The notes beneath the pieces were generated by a model. It was given only the letters and a program-made list of their open reading frames with translations, ran no database searches and was not told the origin of the DNA. From the NCBI GenBank assembly GCA_905116865.2, contig CAJHNH020000224.1, positions 2,725,910-2,789,909 of the forward strand: 64,000 nt of DNA. Reading direction: 5' to 3'. Below, in pieces: positions 1 through 27,540 of the stretch. The DNA comes from Candidula unifasciata. Its lineage: Eukaryota; Mollusca; Gastropoda; Stylommatophora; Geomitridae. Positions within the stretch are counted from its first letter, which is position 1; each line of letters starts with the position of its first letter. The translations under genes were made by a program, and so were the position numbers.

Positions 1-177
1 AGCCAATATCGTTTTAAAGCTTGTAAGAGTTTACAAACATCAAATTAAATTTGTGCCAAAAGGACGTTAAAGACAAAATCCCGAATATTCAACAGCAACA
101 TTTTAGGCATATATTATACAAAAATGAATGTTGGAAAATTACATAAAAAATTACACATAAACAAAGACATCTCTAAG

Positions 178-1640
178 GAGAACCCGAGAATAGTTTGGTC
201 AAACTGTGTCACAAGAAGGAGAATCCCAAGAATAGTTTGGTCAAACTGTGTCACAAGAAGGAGAATCCCGAGAATAGTTTGGTCAAACTGTGTCACAAGA
301 AGGACAATCCCGAGAATAGTTTGGTCAATCTGTGTCACAAAAAGGACAATCCAGAGAATTGTTTGGTCAAACTGTGTCCCAAAAAGGACAATCCCGAGAA
401 TAGTTTGGTCAAACTGTGTCACAAAAAGGACAATCCCAAGAATAGTTTGGTCAAACTGTGTCACAAAAAGGACAATCCCGAGAATAGTTTGGTCAATCTG
501 TGTCACAAAAAGGACAATCCCGAGAATAGTTTGGTCAAACTGTGTCACAAAAAAGGACAATCCCGAGAATAGTTTGGTCAATCTGTGTCACAAAAAGGAC
601 AATCCCGAGAATAGTTTGGTCAATCTGTGTCACAAAAAGGAGAATCCCGAGAATAGTTTGGTCAAACTGTGTCACAAAAAGGACAATCCCGGGAATAGAT
701 TGGTCAAACTGTGTCACAAAAAGGACAATCCCGAGAATAGTTTGGTCAAACTGTGTCACAAAAAGGACAATCCCGAGAATAGATTGGTTAAACTGTGTCA
801 CAAAAAGGACAATCCCGAGAATAGTTTGGTCAAACTGTGTCACAAAAAGGACAATCCCGAGAATAGTTTGGCCAATCTGTGTCACAAAAAGGACAATCCC
901 GAGAATAGTTTGGTCAATCTGTGTCACATAAAAGGAGAATCCCGAGAATAGTTTGGTCAAACTGTGTCACAAAAAGGACAATCCCGAGAATAGTTTGGTC
1001 AAACTGTTTCACAAAAAGGACAATCCCGAGAATAGTTTGGTCAAACTGTGTCACAAACAGGACAATCCCGAGAATAGTTTGGTCAAACTGTGTCACAAAA
1101 AGGACAATCCCGAGAATAGTTTGGTCAAACTGTGTCACAAAAAGGACAATCCCGAGAATAGTTTGGTCAAACTGTGTCACAAAAAGGACAATCCCGAGAA
1201 TAGTTTGGTCAAACTGTGTCACAAAAAGGACAATCCCGAAAATAGTTTGGTCAAACTGTGTCACAAAAAGGAGAATCCCGAGAATAGTTTGGTCAAACTG
1301 TGTCACAAAAAGGACAATCCCGAGAATAGTTTGGTCAAACTGTTTCACAAGAAGGACAATCCCGAGAAAAGTTTGGTCAAACTGTGTCACAAAAAGGAGA
1401 ATCCTGAGAATAGTTTGGTCAAACTGTGTCACAAAAAGGACAATCCCGAGAATAGTTTGTTCAATCTGTGTCACAAGAAGGACAATCCCGAGAATAGTTT
1501 GGTCAAACTGTGTCACAAAAAGGAGAATCCTGAGAATAGTTTGGTCAATCTGTGTCACATACGGAGAATCCCGAGAATAGTTTGGTCAATCTGTGTCACA
1601 AAAAGGAGAATCCCGAGAATAGTTTGATCAACGAGTGTCC
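178..1640. repeat. 42-bp tandem repeat (minisatellite), about 35 copies
   Basis: The unit is 42 bp, running from GAGAATAGTTTGGTC through AAACTGTGTCACAAA to AGGACAATCCC. It repeats about 35 times with a few substitutions and an occasional extra A. Because 42 is a multiple of three and the unit lacks stops in several frames, long reading frames appear on both strands, each a 14-residue repeat. They have no non-repetitive domain and are not proposed as genes. Variants (GAC/GAG, AAG/AAA, CAAAC/CAATC) are mixed along the array. Confidence 0.95.
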
Positions 1641-1765
1641 AAAATGAAGAATCAAAATGTTCACCATTGGCAAAATTTATCAAAGGAAGATGATGATGAC
1701 TGTTTGGACACATTTGCAGAATGCTTTGTGAAACTTTGGCAACGATAGCTTTCCAATTAACATCA

Positions 1766-2075
1766 TTAGCAAGTGCCTTGCCAGCTGGCGCAGACGTTCA
1801 TGCGTCGCCACAGATCTCGGCCTTTGGTGTTCTGGATCATTTCTCCTGGTCTGCCTCTTTTACCAGTGATCTTTCCAGTAATCACAACATTTTCCAGTGC
1901 ACCTTTTCTCATCACAGGACCACAAAACTGTTTTTGTCTCTTTTTCATTGTTGCATATAATATTCTACGTTTATTAACCATATTGAGGCATTCAATGTTG
2001 GTTATTCTGGCAGTCCAAGGTATTCTAAACATTCTTCTCAAGAACTACATCCCAGTTGCCACCAAACGCTTCTTT
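1766..2075 (-). pseudogene. Non-LTR retrotransposon, C-terminal fragment of reverse transcriptase ORF
   Basis: Read on the minus strand, this encodes the region after the reverse transcriptase palm of RTE/CR1-like LINEs. Visible pieces are an LRRMFRIPWTARITN block, then a KKRQKQFCGPVMRKGALENV block and a VITGKITGKRGRPGE block. These correspond to the usual pattern of LRR-x-LRI-x-WT, FxGHxMR and a Gly/Arg-rich GKRxRGRP segment. A stop lies just upstream of the LRR block and the palm and endonuclease are absent, so it is a dead 3' fragment. Related minus-strand fragments lie at 15510-15985, 50140-50400 and 55990-56950. It was recognised by family pattern only. Confidence 0.75.
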
Positions 2076-2640
2076 GTTTGCTCACATTCGAAGTTTCACT
2101 ATCATACAACAAAACAGGCTCGATTCAACAATTTTATACTCATTCTGATTTTCAATAAGAGTGATTTGTTTTACAAAATACTATTCATCATCAGTTGCCA
2201 ATTTTTAAATGGACAACAGATGGAAAAAGGAGACTTGGACAACATAAATAAGAAGAAGAAACGACAAAACGCCACCATTAAATACTTTGGAGCGATTCAA
2301 GGGGAAGAACAATGGCCACATAAATAATGTATAGTCACTGGAATGATTCATGGGGTAGTTGCTACGTTATAATCTGTCTCATTTACATGTTTAACGTTAT
2401 TTTCCTCTTATTTTAATATTATATTTCTTTATTTACATTTTGTGCATATATTGCAAACGTTTCAGCAGGGAATTAAAAAGTGTGCACAATTTCTGTCTCG
2501 AGGGTAGTTTTCACATCTTTCTTGAGTGTTTATGACTTGTCACATATGTTTCTTGCCGTTTGGAATTTGTAGTTTTCACAGCAGACCAAAAAGACAGCAG
2601 TATACCAGACATAAAAATTGAGATTTGGTTGGAGAACTAA

Positions 2641-3365
2641 GCAACCTCCAGCGAATCAAGAGATGAGGACAAGGCTCCGGCGTTGGATAAGACACGTGTT
2701 GAGAAAACCCAAGAACAATATACCTAGAATGTCTTTGCACAGGAACTGGCAGCGTCAAAGGAAGAGAGGCAGATAACACACCCACACACACACTCACACA
2801 CATACTCACACAGACACACAGAATGGGAAGGTTTGAGGTTTTTGAGGTTTTGAACAACGGTTCAACATCATGGCACACCGGCAGTAACCTATAAGTGCTC
2901 CGTCCTTCTTCTAACTCAATTCTGAGTACGAAGAAGCTCAGCACAGTGCACAGGCTCTGTAGCACTGACGAAATCCTAAAATACTTTGGGTAGATTTTTA
3001 ACTCCAAATGTTGCCCGGGCAGCGCCGTTAGGCTACTCTTTTCGATTTAAGAGAAGGGATTTTTTACGTGCGCAGCAATGCACACGGGCGTCCGATCTCA
3101 CTAGCCAGAGACTAGGGGGAATTACTAGAAGACATAGTCTACGTGAAAAATCCTAGCTCTTACCAGGGATTGAACCCAGAACCTCTAGCACTCGATGCTG
3201 ACACCATGCTTCGAGATCATGCGTCCCCCCTTAGGGTAGGTAGTAAAGTAAATTTGCAAGACTGAGAGGATATGAGGTTTAACTGCATGCCCTAGCAAAG
3301 GATGGGACGACATGGAGTGCGTTGGTTGAAGGTCTATGCTTCACTGGGGAGTAAAAGGCAACAGA
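2641..3365 (+). pseudogene. 3' end of an RTE-like LINE related to the 4703-8866 element, split by an insertion
   Basis: Positions 2641-2790 encode RRWIRHVLRKPKNNIPRMSL, closely matching the RRWRWIGHTLRKQENSTTRMSL segment of the LINE at 4703-8866. Positions 3258-3365 resume with the terminal part (KDGTTWSALVEGLCFTGE-stop, against KDRTTWRELVEGLCSIGG-stop). About 470 bp of unrelated DNA, including a tRNA-like SINE head, lies between the two halves. The copy lacks endonuclease and reverse transcriptase and is non-functional. Confidence 0.7.
3010..3230 (-). repeat. Putative tRNA-derived SINE inserted in a LINE fragment
   Basis: On the minus strand, the B-box-like GGGTTCAATCCCTGG (3162-3176) follows a short tRNA-like stretch. 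A body ending near 3010 with TTACGTGCGCAGC motifs follows it. The A box is weak. The element lies inside the gap of the LINE fragment at 2641-3365. This is inferred from the promoter-like box and position. Confidence 0.4.
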
Positions 3366-3539
3366 GGATTAAAGTGATCGCTTCTCGTTGCAGGTCTCGT
3401 CAAATTAGCAGTCTGTTTGGTGTTGCTGCAGCTGATAGGATACCTGCTATTTTACCAGTACAGGTCCCACTGGAGCGTTCTTTTTCACTTGTGTAAGTTA
3501 TAGTTTTACTTGACTGCTTTTTCATCTTCTCCTTTACTG

Positions 3540-3700
3540 TGATCTCCGGCGAAAAATCCTGACTTTCCATCCACTTCTGGAATTTGGTATTGATCCAGGA
3601 CTTGCGTTTTACGTGCACATCTGTTTATGAGATCTTGCCTATTGGGGTGCAGACTATTGGTTCCTCAACTGCCATATAGATACAGTTCTTCTTCGAGGGA
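3540..3700 (-). repeat. Dispersed repeat family E (retroposon 3' segment), copy 1
   Basis: Minus-strand sequence containing AAACAGATGTGCACGTAAAAC, GTCCTGGAT and a GCCGGAG-TCACAG block. The same order of blocks recurs at 22945, 25150, 30075, 38385 and 59860 (plus) and at 44050 and 53150 (minus). In several copies the blocks lead directly into a (GAA)n tail. No function is assigned. Confidence 0.6.
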
Positions 3701-3811
3701 CGCGCCGATCATATCGATGCTGGCCATGCCCTCGGCTTGGAACCTGCCTCTAGGATGACCACAGACAGGTTTAAAAGTATTCTTTTTTCAAAGTAAAGGA
3801 TCCTTCTCCAC

Positions 3812-3875
3812 GCCTTATTGCGTATTGGGTATATAGGGCTAGACCTATATTTTATAGAACGAAGAGGTGTAGATA
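3812..3875 (+). repeat. Dispersed repeat family G, copy 1 (short)
   Basis: Shares the core GGGCTAGACCTATATTTTATAG, flanked upstream by a CGCCT..GCG..GGGTATAT motif, with 35918-36010. It is more distantly related to 49316-49560. All three copies have the same orientation. It is probably a SINE body. Confidence 0.6.
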
Positions 3876-4099
3876 TGTCTAAATGATACATGCTCTAGAA
3901 GCCTAACCATGTGTCATTCTAAATCGCTGCATCCCTTCTTGCTTTCAACTGGTAAGGTTTTCAGCACCGGCGTGGTAGATGGTGAAAAAAAAAAAAGATA
4001 CAAGGCGGTAACAAACCAAACAAAGAAAATCCCTGGAGTTCACAGGAATATCCATTATTCGAGGGGTGTTATGAGTTGGGTTATTGCTAGGATCTTTGT

Positions 4100-4285
4100 C
4101 AGAAACACTTCAGAAACACCTACTAACCCTAACTCTAACCCACATTCTATCTTCAACCCCAACTCTAACCTACATACTAAATCCAATGCTAACTCAAACT
4201 CACATCCTAACTTCAACCTTAATTCTAACCTAAATCCTAACTCCAACCCTAACTCTATTCCCAAACTATAACCCTAACTCTAACG
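4100..4285. repeat. Degenerate telomere-like hexamer tract
   Basis: A run of imperfect CTAACC / CTAACT / TCCAACCCTAACTC units over about 185 bp. It resembles a decayed (CCCTAA)n tract. A cleaner short tract lies at 19122-19156. It could be an interstitial telomeric sequence or an unrelated Asn-Pro-coding minisatellite. Confidence 0.6.
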
Positions 4286-4736
4286 CACAACACCTCTCGG
4301 ATGTTTGAATTTAACGTTACTCCACGATTTCTTTCGTTTCTGGTGAATTTAAAATGAAGTACCCAAAAGACCGTTGGACATAGTAACGCCTAATCGCGGC
4401 TTCCAGACTGTGATGCACTATAGACTATGAACATACTTTAGAGAACCACAACAGGCTGGCCTCCGAGTAGGTTATGAGACATGAATTGGAAGGGGAGGAG
4501 GCGGGAGGGGGGGGGGGGAGGGGGTTGAGGGTAGAAGGACAAAAACACCCACTGTACTTCAACGGCATAACGCGACTAATTAAGGATTTGCTGAGATCAT
4601 ATTCTTAGGCGGAAATGAGCAGATTTAGCAGACTAGCTGTAAACGTCAACACAGTACAAGTCCCACTGGAGCGTGCTTTTTCAGTTGTGTAAGTGAAACC
4701 GTGGAGTCCGGATCGTTGACTTACCTCCTCTCAGCT

Positions 4737-5518
4737 TGGAAAACCTCCAGAATTGGCACCTGGCATGTTAGAACTCTCTATGATATAGGGAGAACAATGG
4801 AAGTAGCAAAGGAAATGAAACATTATAGAATTAGTATTTTGGGGTTATGTGAAACTAGATGGACTGGGACATGGAAAAGTATTCTTTATTCAGGGGAAAC
4901 TATTTTGTTCTCAGGACACACAGAGGAAAATTCGCCGCACAGTGAAGGAGTGGCCCTGATGCTATCAAAAGAAGCAGACAGGGCACTAATAGAATGTTAA
5001 GCTGTGAGTCCCAGAATAATAAGAGCATCTTTTAGAACAGTTAAACAGAAGGTGAACATGTCGGTAATACAGTGTTATGCACCAACAAATGATAAAGATG
5101 CATCTGTTAAGGAAGAATTTTACATGCAGCTTCAAAATATTATAAATAATGAAAGAAAGGGCAACTTAAAAATTTTGATGGGTGACTTCAATGCTAAGAT
5201 AGGATCAGACAACACAGGTTATGAAGAAATTATGGGGAGACATGGTCTAGGAGTAATGAATGAAAATGGAGAATTGTTCACAAATTTTTGTGCAGGTAAC
5301 CAGTATGCTATTGGTGGAATTATTTTTCCCCATAAAAGAATACACAAGGCAACATGGGAATCACCAGACCATAAGACAACTAATCAAATTGACCACATAT
5401 GTATTAACAAAAAGTTTAGATCAGCCCTTTACGATGTTAGGGCTTTCAGAGGTGCCGATGTATTTACTGACCATTTCCTGCTGATAAGTAAAATCAAGTT
5501 GAAAATAAAAAGATATAT
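4737..5518 (+). pseudogene. LINE endonuclease domain (APE-like), broken
   Basis: This is the N-terminal part of the LINE ORF, an apurinic-endonuclease-like domain that nicks target DNA. In order it shows GTWHVRTL (substrate-binding Asn replaced by His), GLCETRW (metal-binding Glu), YAPTND, MGDFNAKIG, NQIDHICIN and TDHFLLI (C-terminal catalytic Asp-His). A TAA stop at 4998-5000 lies in the same frame between the second and third motifs. The frame runs on to the insertion point at 5518 and resumes after 6693. The domain is otherwise complete, about 260 residues. Confidence 0.85.
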
Positions 5519-6683
5519 TCTTCTTCTTCTTCTTCTTCACTTCCTCTTTTACCGCTGTGGGTGTCGAGGGAGATATAAGGTTCTGTTTCTAGCTCTTCTG
5601 GCTGCCTCGACCATAGGCACATCGTGCTGTTGTAGAGTTTCTCTGATGTTATCCTTCCATCTTGTTCTTGGTCTACCCCGTGCTCTACGTCCTTCTTCTC
5701 TTCCCATGTATGCTTTGTATGGTATGGTGTCACAAGGCATTCTCTCTAAGTGGGCAAACCATTTCACTTGCTGTCTTTGTATGTAATCCAGAATTGGTTC
5801 TGTGCCGACTTGTTCTCTTATGATCTCATTTCTGATCTTATCTCTTATGGTCACTCCTACAGCCCTTCTCAGACATCTCATTTCCGTGGTTACTAATTTT
5901 CTTTTATGGTTTGTTGTGAGTGACCATGTCTGGCACTGGTAGCACAGAGTTGGAATAAATATGCTTTGAATAAGATATCTCTTAATGCTGACTGGGATTG
6001 TCTTATGCTGTAAGAGGGGGGCTAGCTGTCCCAATACTTGGTTTGCTTTACTGCATCTAATGACAATTTCTTTATCCAATTTCCCATCTTCGGTAAATGT
6101 AGTTCCCAGATATTTAAACTCAGATGCCTGTTTAACGCCTTTGTATTCTATTGTTATGTTTAGATCTGTCTTCTTTTTTCCTATTGACATTACTTCTGTC
6201 TTTTCAGTGTTGATTTTCATATTATTTGTTTTACATTCTTCATTCATGGATGTTAGATGTTGTTGCAATTTCATGGCTGTATCTGCTATCAAGGCCTGGT
6301 CATCTGCAAAGAGTAATTCGTTGATCTTACTAAGATCTTCATTCATGGGCTTGGCATTCTTGCATATACTGTCGATGTAGGTGATAAACAGCAGTGGTGA
6401 CAAGACACACCCCTGTCTTACTCCAGATGTCACTGTGAAAGGATGAGATGTTCCCTGATTTATTCTAACTACACTTCTACAATCCCTGTATAAACTTTTG
6501 CACACTTCGATGAGGTGTTCGCTTACTCCATATCTTGCTATTATTTTCCATAATAATTGTCTGTCGACTCTGTCAAATGCCTTCTCCTGGTCTACGAATG
6601 CCACAAATAAGTTCTTATTGTATTCAATGTTCTTTTCTATTAACTGTTTAAGTGTGAAGATTGCATCTGTGCAGCTTCTATAT
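5519..6683 (-). mobile_element. Young 5'-truncated LINE inserted in the older LINE; intact RT-to-C-terminus frame
   Basis: The minus strand carries one open frame of nearly 390 codons (5549-6718, the first few codons from host DNA). It begins inside the RT fingers/palm. Motifs are FVDQEKAFDRVDR (motif A Asp), SGVRQGCVLSPLLF (motif B), LLFADDQALIA (FADD catalytic box at 6299-6310), FKYLGTTF, and a C-terminal GRPRTRWKDNIRETLQ segment. No stop or frameshift interrupts it, unlike its host LINE. It ends in (GAA)n, seen as TTC from 5519. The TSD is AAAGATATAT. The copy lacks endonuclease and so cannot move on its own. Confidence 0.88.
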
Positions 6684-6693
6684 AAAGATATAT

Positions 6694-8846
6694 AACATCT
6701 TATAATCATAGAAACCAATATAATGTAGGCTTTCTCAGAGATAAAGAAATTAAGGAACAGTTCTCAGTTACGGTCTCTAATAAGTACCAGGTGTTGCAGC
6801 AGTTAGCTGAAGATGTCAACACAGAAATCTGCTGGGATCAGATCAAAGGAATCTGGAATGAATCTTGCGTAGAAGGTCTTGGCAAGAAAGAAAGGAAACA
6901 TAAAGCATGGATAACACCAGAAACCATTAAACTGATTGAAGATAGGAAAAGTAAAAAGGCAGAATTAAACAATAGCAAAACTAGAGCTGCTAAAGCTAGA
7001 GCTCAGGAGAATTACACAGAAGCCACCAAGGAAGTTAGGAGACGTATCAGGGCAGATAAAGTGAAATATCTAAATGATCTAGCACAAGAAGCGGAGACAG
7101 CAGCAGAAAAAGGAAACCTCAGAGAACTTTACAGTAACACAAGCAAATTAGTAGGTAAATATACTCAGCCAACTGGATCAATAAAAATAGTCAAGGAAAG
7201 GTACTTACTAACACTAAAGATCAAATGGACAGATGGGTTGAATATTTTGAAATGCTTCTAAATAATCCAGGCCCAGAGGTTCCCCCAGAAATCCAGCCTT
7301 TAGGAATGGAACTGGATATCAACTGTGAGATACCATCCAAAGAGGAAATTAGAAAAGCTATAAATCTTCTTAAGGAAGGAAAGGCGTCAGGCCCAGATGG
7401 TATCCTAGCTGAAGCCATCAGGACCAACATAAACACATCAACAGAATTGCTACATAGATTATTCAGTAAAGTCTTGGAGACCGAAGAAATACCAGCAGAC
7501 TGGAGAGAAGGATATCTTGTGAAACTGCCAAAAAAAGGTGATCTACAGGAGTGTGAAAACTATAGAGGAATTATGTTGCTGTCAGTTCCTGGAAAAATAT
7601 TAGGTAGAATTATTTTGTAAAGATTAAAAGATGCTATTGATAAAATGCTAAGAGATGAGCAGGCAGGTTTTCGGTCAAACAGATCCTGCACTGATCAGAT
7701 AGCCACATTACGTATTATAATAGAGCAAAGCATTGAACTGAACTCACCACTTTACATTGGATTTATAGACTATGAAAACGCATTTGACAGCATTGATAGG
7801 GAATCTCTCTGGAAATTAATGGGGCACTATGGAATCCCACAGAAAATTATCAACTTAGTAAAGGCAACATATAAAGACATGAAATGTCGAGTTCTTCATG
7901 AGGGAAAGCTAACAGATGCATTTGAAAAAAAAAAAAAACAGGTGTGCGACAGAGATGTCTTTTGTCGCCTCTCCTATTTTTACTGGCTATAGACTGGACT
8001 ATGAAAACAGTAACTGCTAACACCAAGAATGGAATTCAGTGGACCCCTACAAAACAGCTTGATGATCTGGACTTCGCTGATGATATTGCCCTTCTGTACC
8101 ATTCACGAAATCAGATACAAGATAAATTAAATATACTTAATGCGAGATCACGGCAGCTTGGTCTGAAAATCCATAAAGGAAAGACAAAGATAATGAGACT
8201 AAATCAGGCAAATAGTAATGTGGTTTCTCCTAATGGCACCCCACTCCAAGACGTGGAGTCGTACACCTATTTAGGCAGTAATGTAGATAAAGATGGAGGA
8301 ACTGATAGAGATATTAAAATAAGAATACAAAAGGCAAGAGGGGCTTTCATAGCACTAGGGAATTTGTGGAGGTCAAAAGAAATTAAAAGAAATACTAAAC
8401 TAAAATTTTTTAATTCTAATGTCAAATCAGTACTTTTGTATGGGGCGGAAACATGGAGAACAACCAAGGCAATTACTAATAAATTACAGACATTCATTAA
8501 CTGGTGCCTGCGCAGAATAGAGGGAATAAAGTGGTATGATAGAATAACTAATGTAGAACTTTGGGAGAGAACTAAACAGGCTCCAGTGGATCAGGAGGTG
8601 AGGAAAAGACGCTGGCGTTGGATAGGGCACACACTGAGAAAACAGGAGAACAGCACAACTAGAATGTCTTTGCATTGGAACCCACAGGGGCATAGGAATA
8701 AAGGAAGGCCAAAAAACACATGGAGAAGAGAGCTGGAGAATGAGGTTAGAAAGATTGAGAGGACATGGGGAGAGCGCCATGTAATGGCGAAGGATAGAAC
8801 GACTTGGCGTGAGTTGGTTGAGGGCCTATGCTCCATTGGCGGATAG
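6694..8846 (+). pseudogene. LINE reverse transcriptase and C-terminal domain, broken
   Basis: Continues the frame of the endonuclease half: a linker with YNVGFLRDKEIKEQF, a basic coiled stretch, then RT. RT motifs are SGPDGILAEAI, PKKGDLQECENYRGIMLLS, AGFRSNRSCTDQI, IGFIDYENAFDSIDR (motif A), LLSPLLF (motif B), LDFADDIALL (FADD at 8073-8084) and YTYLGSNV. The C-terminus has RRWRWIGHTLRK and GRPKNTWRREL. Damage: a frameshift near 7200, a TAA at 7618-7620, and a frameshift in the A-run at about 7925-7940. It ends with a stop just before the GAA tail. Confidence 0.88.
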
Positions 8847-9132
8847 AAAGGCAGAAGAAGAAGAAGAAGTGAAACCGTACGAAACACCCCTTTAAGGAGG
8901 AAAGCTGGAGAAAATAAAAGCTACAGCAGGTGGTCTCCTCTCTGTATAGGCAGAGAGTATAAGAAAGAACTACAATCGACATCAATGTACACTGGACATC
9001 TCCCTGCAATCTCAGTTCTACGTTACAGCAGCAATGGATATCCTTTGTGGTTTTCGTTGACACAGAAACAAAGCGACTATTGGGTGACACGTTTACTATA
9101 AAGTTGGAACTGCGATTACCTAACTGATAATC

Positions 9133-9343
9133 TCACATCCCCTTGTTGGATGCAAATTTTCGTTATTTAGAAGCCCCATCCTGGCTCTTGCCAGGGGCCG
9201 CAATATAGCCCTGCCGGTAATATGGTGTAATGGCTAAACGTGGTTTCCGGGACCTCTCCACGGGTGATCCTCATCCACATGGTGGCACTTTGTGCCATCG
9301 GGTTTTTATCGCGTGTGTGATGTCCTAGTGGGGTAGAATGCAC
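9133..9343 (-). repeat. Dispersed repeat family C, copy 1
   Basis: About 210 bp. Read from the minus strand it starts at TACCCCACTAGGACATCACAC, passes a CACCCGTGGAGAGGTCCCGG block and a short hairpin (GCCCCTGGCAAGAGCCAGG), and ends near GGCTTC-AAATAACGAAAA-TTGCATCC. Eight more copies lie in this window. It is a likely non-autonomous retroposon; no coding capacity is visible. Confidence 0.8.
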
Positions 9344-9541
9344 TACTACAACTCCTACCTAACTGATATAGAATTTTGCTGACTGGACACACTTCAAACA
9401 ATACATCTGACAAACATTGGTGCATGCAATCGTTCAGACAGTCAAAATTATTTAACAACACCATCAGCACGTTGCGTTTTATTTCTCACACAATATGTCT
9501 TTATATGTGTTCGTTTATTTATGGTGTTTTTAATGTTCCAG

Positions 9542-25700
<16,159 letters not shown>

Positions 25701-25756
25701 TAAAATATGTTAATACCTAAAAAAGAACAGACAAATTTACATGCTTAAAGAATGAA

Positions 25757-25768
25757 AATAAAAATAAA
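25757..25768 (+). promoter_or_regulatory. Polyadenylation signals
   Basis: Two adjacent AATAAA hexamers, 56 bases after the stop codon. Confidence 0.5.
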
Positions 25769-25852
25769 ATTTAAAAACATGAAAAGACAGAAGATACAAT
25801 GCCTACGAAAGTTTAAAAAGGAAATACACGCATATAATATATATGAATTTCC

Positions 25853-25853
<1 letters not shown>

Positions 25854-25922
<69 letters not shown>

Positions 25923-25960
25923 GAGAGAGGGGCGGGGGTAGAGAGAGAGAGAGAGGCGGT
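25854..25960. repeat. (GA)n microsatellite
   Basis: About 65 bp of pure GA and then a second shorter block after a G-rich interruption. Confidence 0.97.
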
Positions 25961-26184
25961 TGAATGTGTTCTGTAGTTTACAGCTAAGCTGCTCTATGCA
26001 CCTTCCGGTCTACGACGTCTGATTTCAGTCAAGGTATAACTAATCTTCTTTGGCGACATTCTTGCTGGGGGTGGGGAGGAGAAGGGCTGTGTCTATCTCC
26101 CCTCCTCCCCCTCTCCCTCCCTCATGTAAGACCCCTGAACCCACACAACAGGGAAAATCACACTTAACGCATATCAATGTCCTC

Positions 26185-26595
<411 letters not shown>

Positions 26596-26764
26596 TGACA
26601 CAGACTGCATTTCAGGAAAAGCGTTGTTCGTTTTAAAATGATGTCAGTGCTGCTCTTACAATGTTTTTCAAAAACCACTGCCCATAGCTGCTACATAATT
26701 TTTGTATGAATCCAATGGCTACCAGGGAAACATTTCGACACATGTCTTTATCAACGAAAAAAAA

Positions 26765-26799
<35 letters not shown>

Positions 26800-26829
26800 C
26801 AACGACATAATTTCAAAACTGAAATATTG

Positions 26830-27335
26830 CAAATTTCCGATTTGTGCATGTTAAAGAATAATACATATATAGTGTTTTTCAAGTGTAATAAACATAATTG
26901 TTTGTGCTATGCTTTGAAATCTGCAAATGACGTTTCTGTGATAGGGATACAACAGGTCTGCAGAAAACTATTTTTACCTTTAAAAGTTTTAAATCGAGAG
27001 AGTCAACTTCATTGCAACAGCTTTCATGCCTGTTTGCCACGTCTCTTTCCACAGAACAAGCAACTGTTTGCTAGTAGCGTTACTTAACTCCCTATCTCCA
27101 GCGACGATTCACACGAATGTCAGTAAACATTTCTCTCTTGAACCGAACGACACAGAAAAAAAATCTGCGAAATTCAGAGCTTGAAGCAACCGACATTACT
27201 AGTTAAGACACTCATTGAACAACAGATGGAGTAAAATATAAATATAAAATGAATTCAAAGCAATATTTTTCCGTTAGGAATTTGATCAAATAAGACACAA
27301 ACAATAGGTTTATTGCCTGTCGTATTTCGTTGTTT
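26830..27335. other. No gene or repeat recognised
   Basis: A short CA run precedes it (26768-26797). An 86-codon frame at 26827-27087 shows no recognisable domain. This is where the missing 3' exons of the minus-strand paralogue might lie, but none was seen. Confidence 0.4.
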
Positions 27336-27540
27336 GACTGACTGACTGACTTTCTACCCCAAAAGGACATCACACAAGCGATAAGCACAGAATGACACAA
27401 TGTGCCACCATGTGGATGAGTATCACTGTGGAGAGATCACAGAAACCGCCATATTTATGGTCAGGATATATTGTGGCCCCTGGAAAAAGTCAGAGTAGGG
27501 CTTCAAAAAACGAAAAATGTCATCCCAAAAAGTACGGGAA
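27336..27540 (+). repeat. Dispersed repeat family C, copy 5, with (GACT)n flank
   Basis: GACTGACTGACTGAC leads directly into TTTCTACCCCAAAAGGACATC, followed by the CCCCTGGAAAAAGTCAG remnant of the hairpin and GGGCTTCAAAAAACG. Confidence 0.85.

Larger units (their letters stand above)
4691..8878 (+). mobile_element. Nearly complete RTE-like LINE with TSD, interrupted by a younger LINE
   Basis: The element proper is 4703-8866 and is flanked by AAGTGAAACCGT at 4691-4702 and 8867-8878, a 12-bp TSD. It encodes an endonuclease then a reverse transcriptase and ends in a short (GAA)n tail immediately before the right TSD. A second element on the minus strand occupies 5519-6683, between two copies of AAAGATATAT (5509-5518 and 6684-6693). 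Removing the insertion and one TSD copy brings the two coding halves back into the same frame. Two in-frame stops and two frameshifts make it inactive. RTE clade placement is an inference from motif style. Confidence 0.85.

Noticed and set aside
178..1640. CRISPR-like array or repetitive protein gene
   Set aside because: There are no distinct spacers; the repeat is continuous with a 42-bp period. Open frames arise on both strands from the period alone.
9376..9541. Upstream extension of the 9542 exon as an N-terminal membrane segment
   Set aside because: The frame is open, but a good acceptor (TTCCAG) sits at 9541 and the paralogue has its acceptor at the same point. The upstream residues have no match there.
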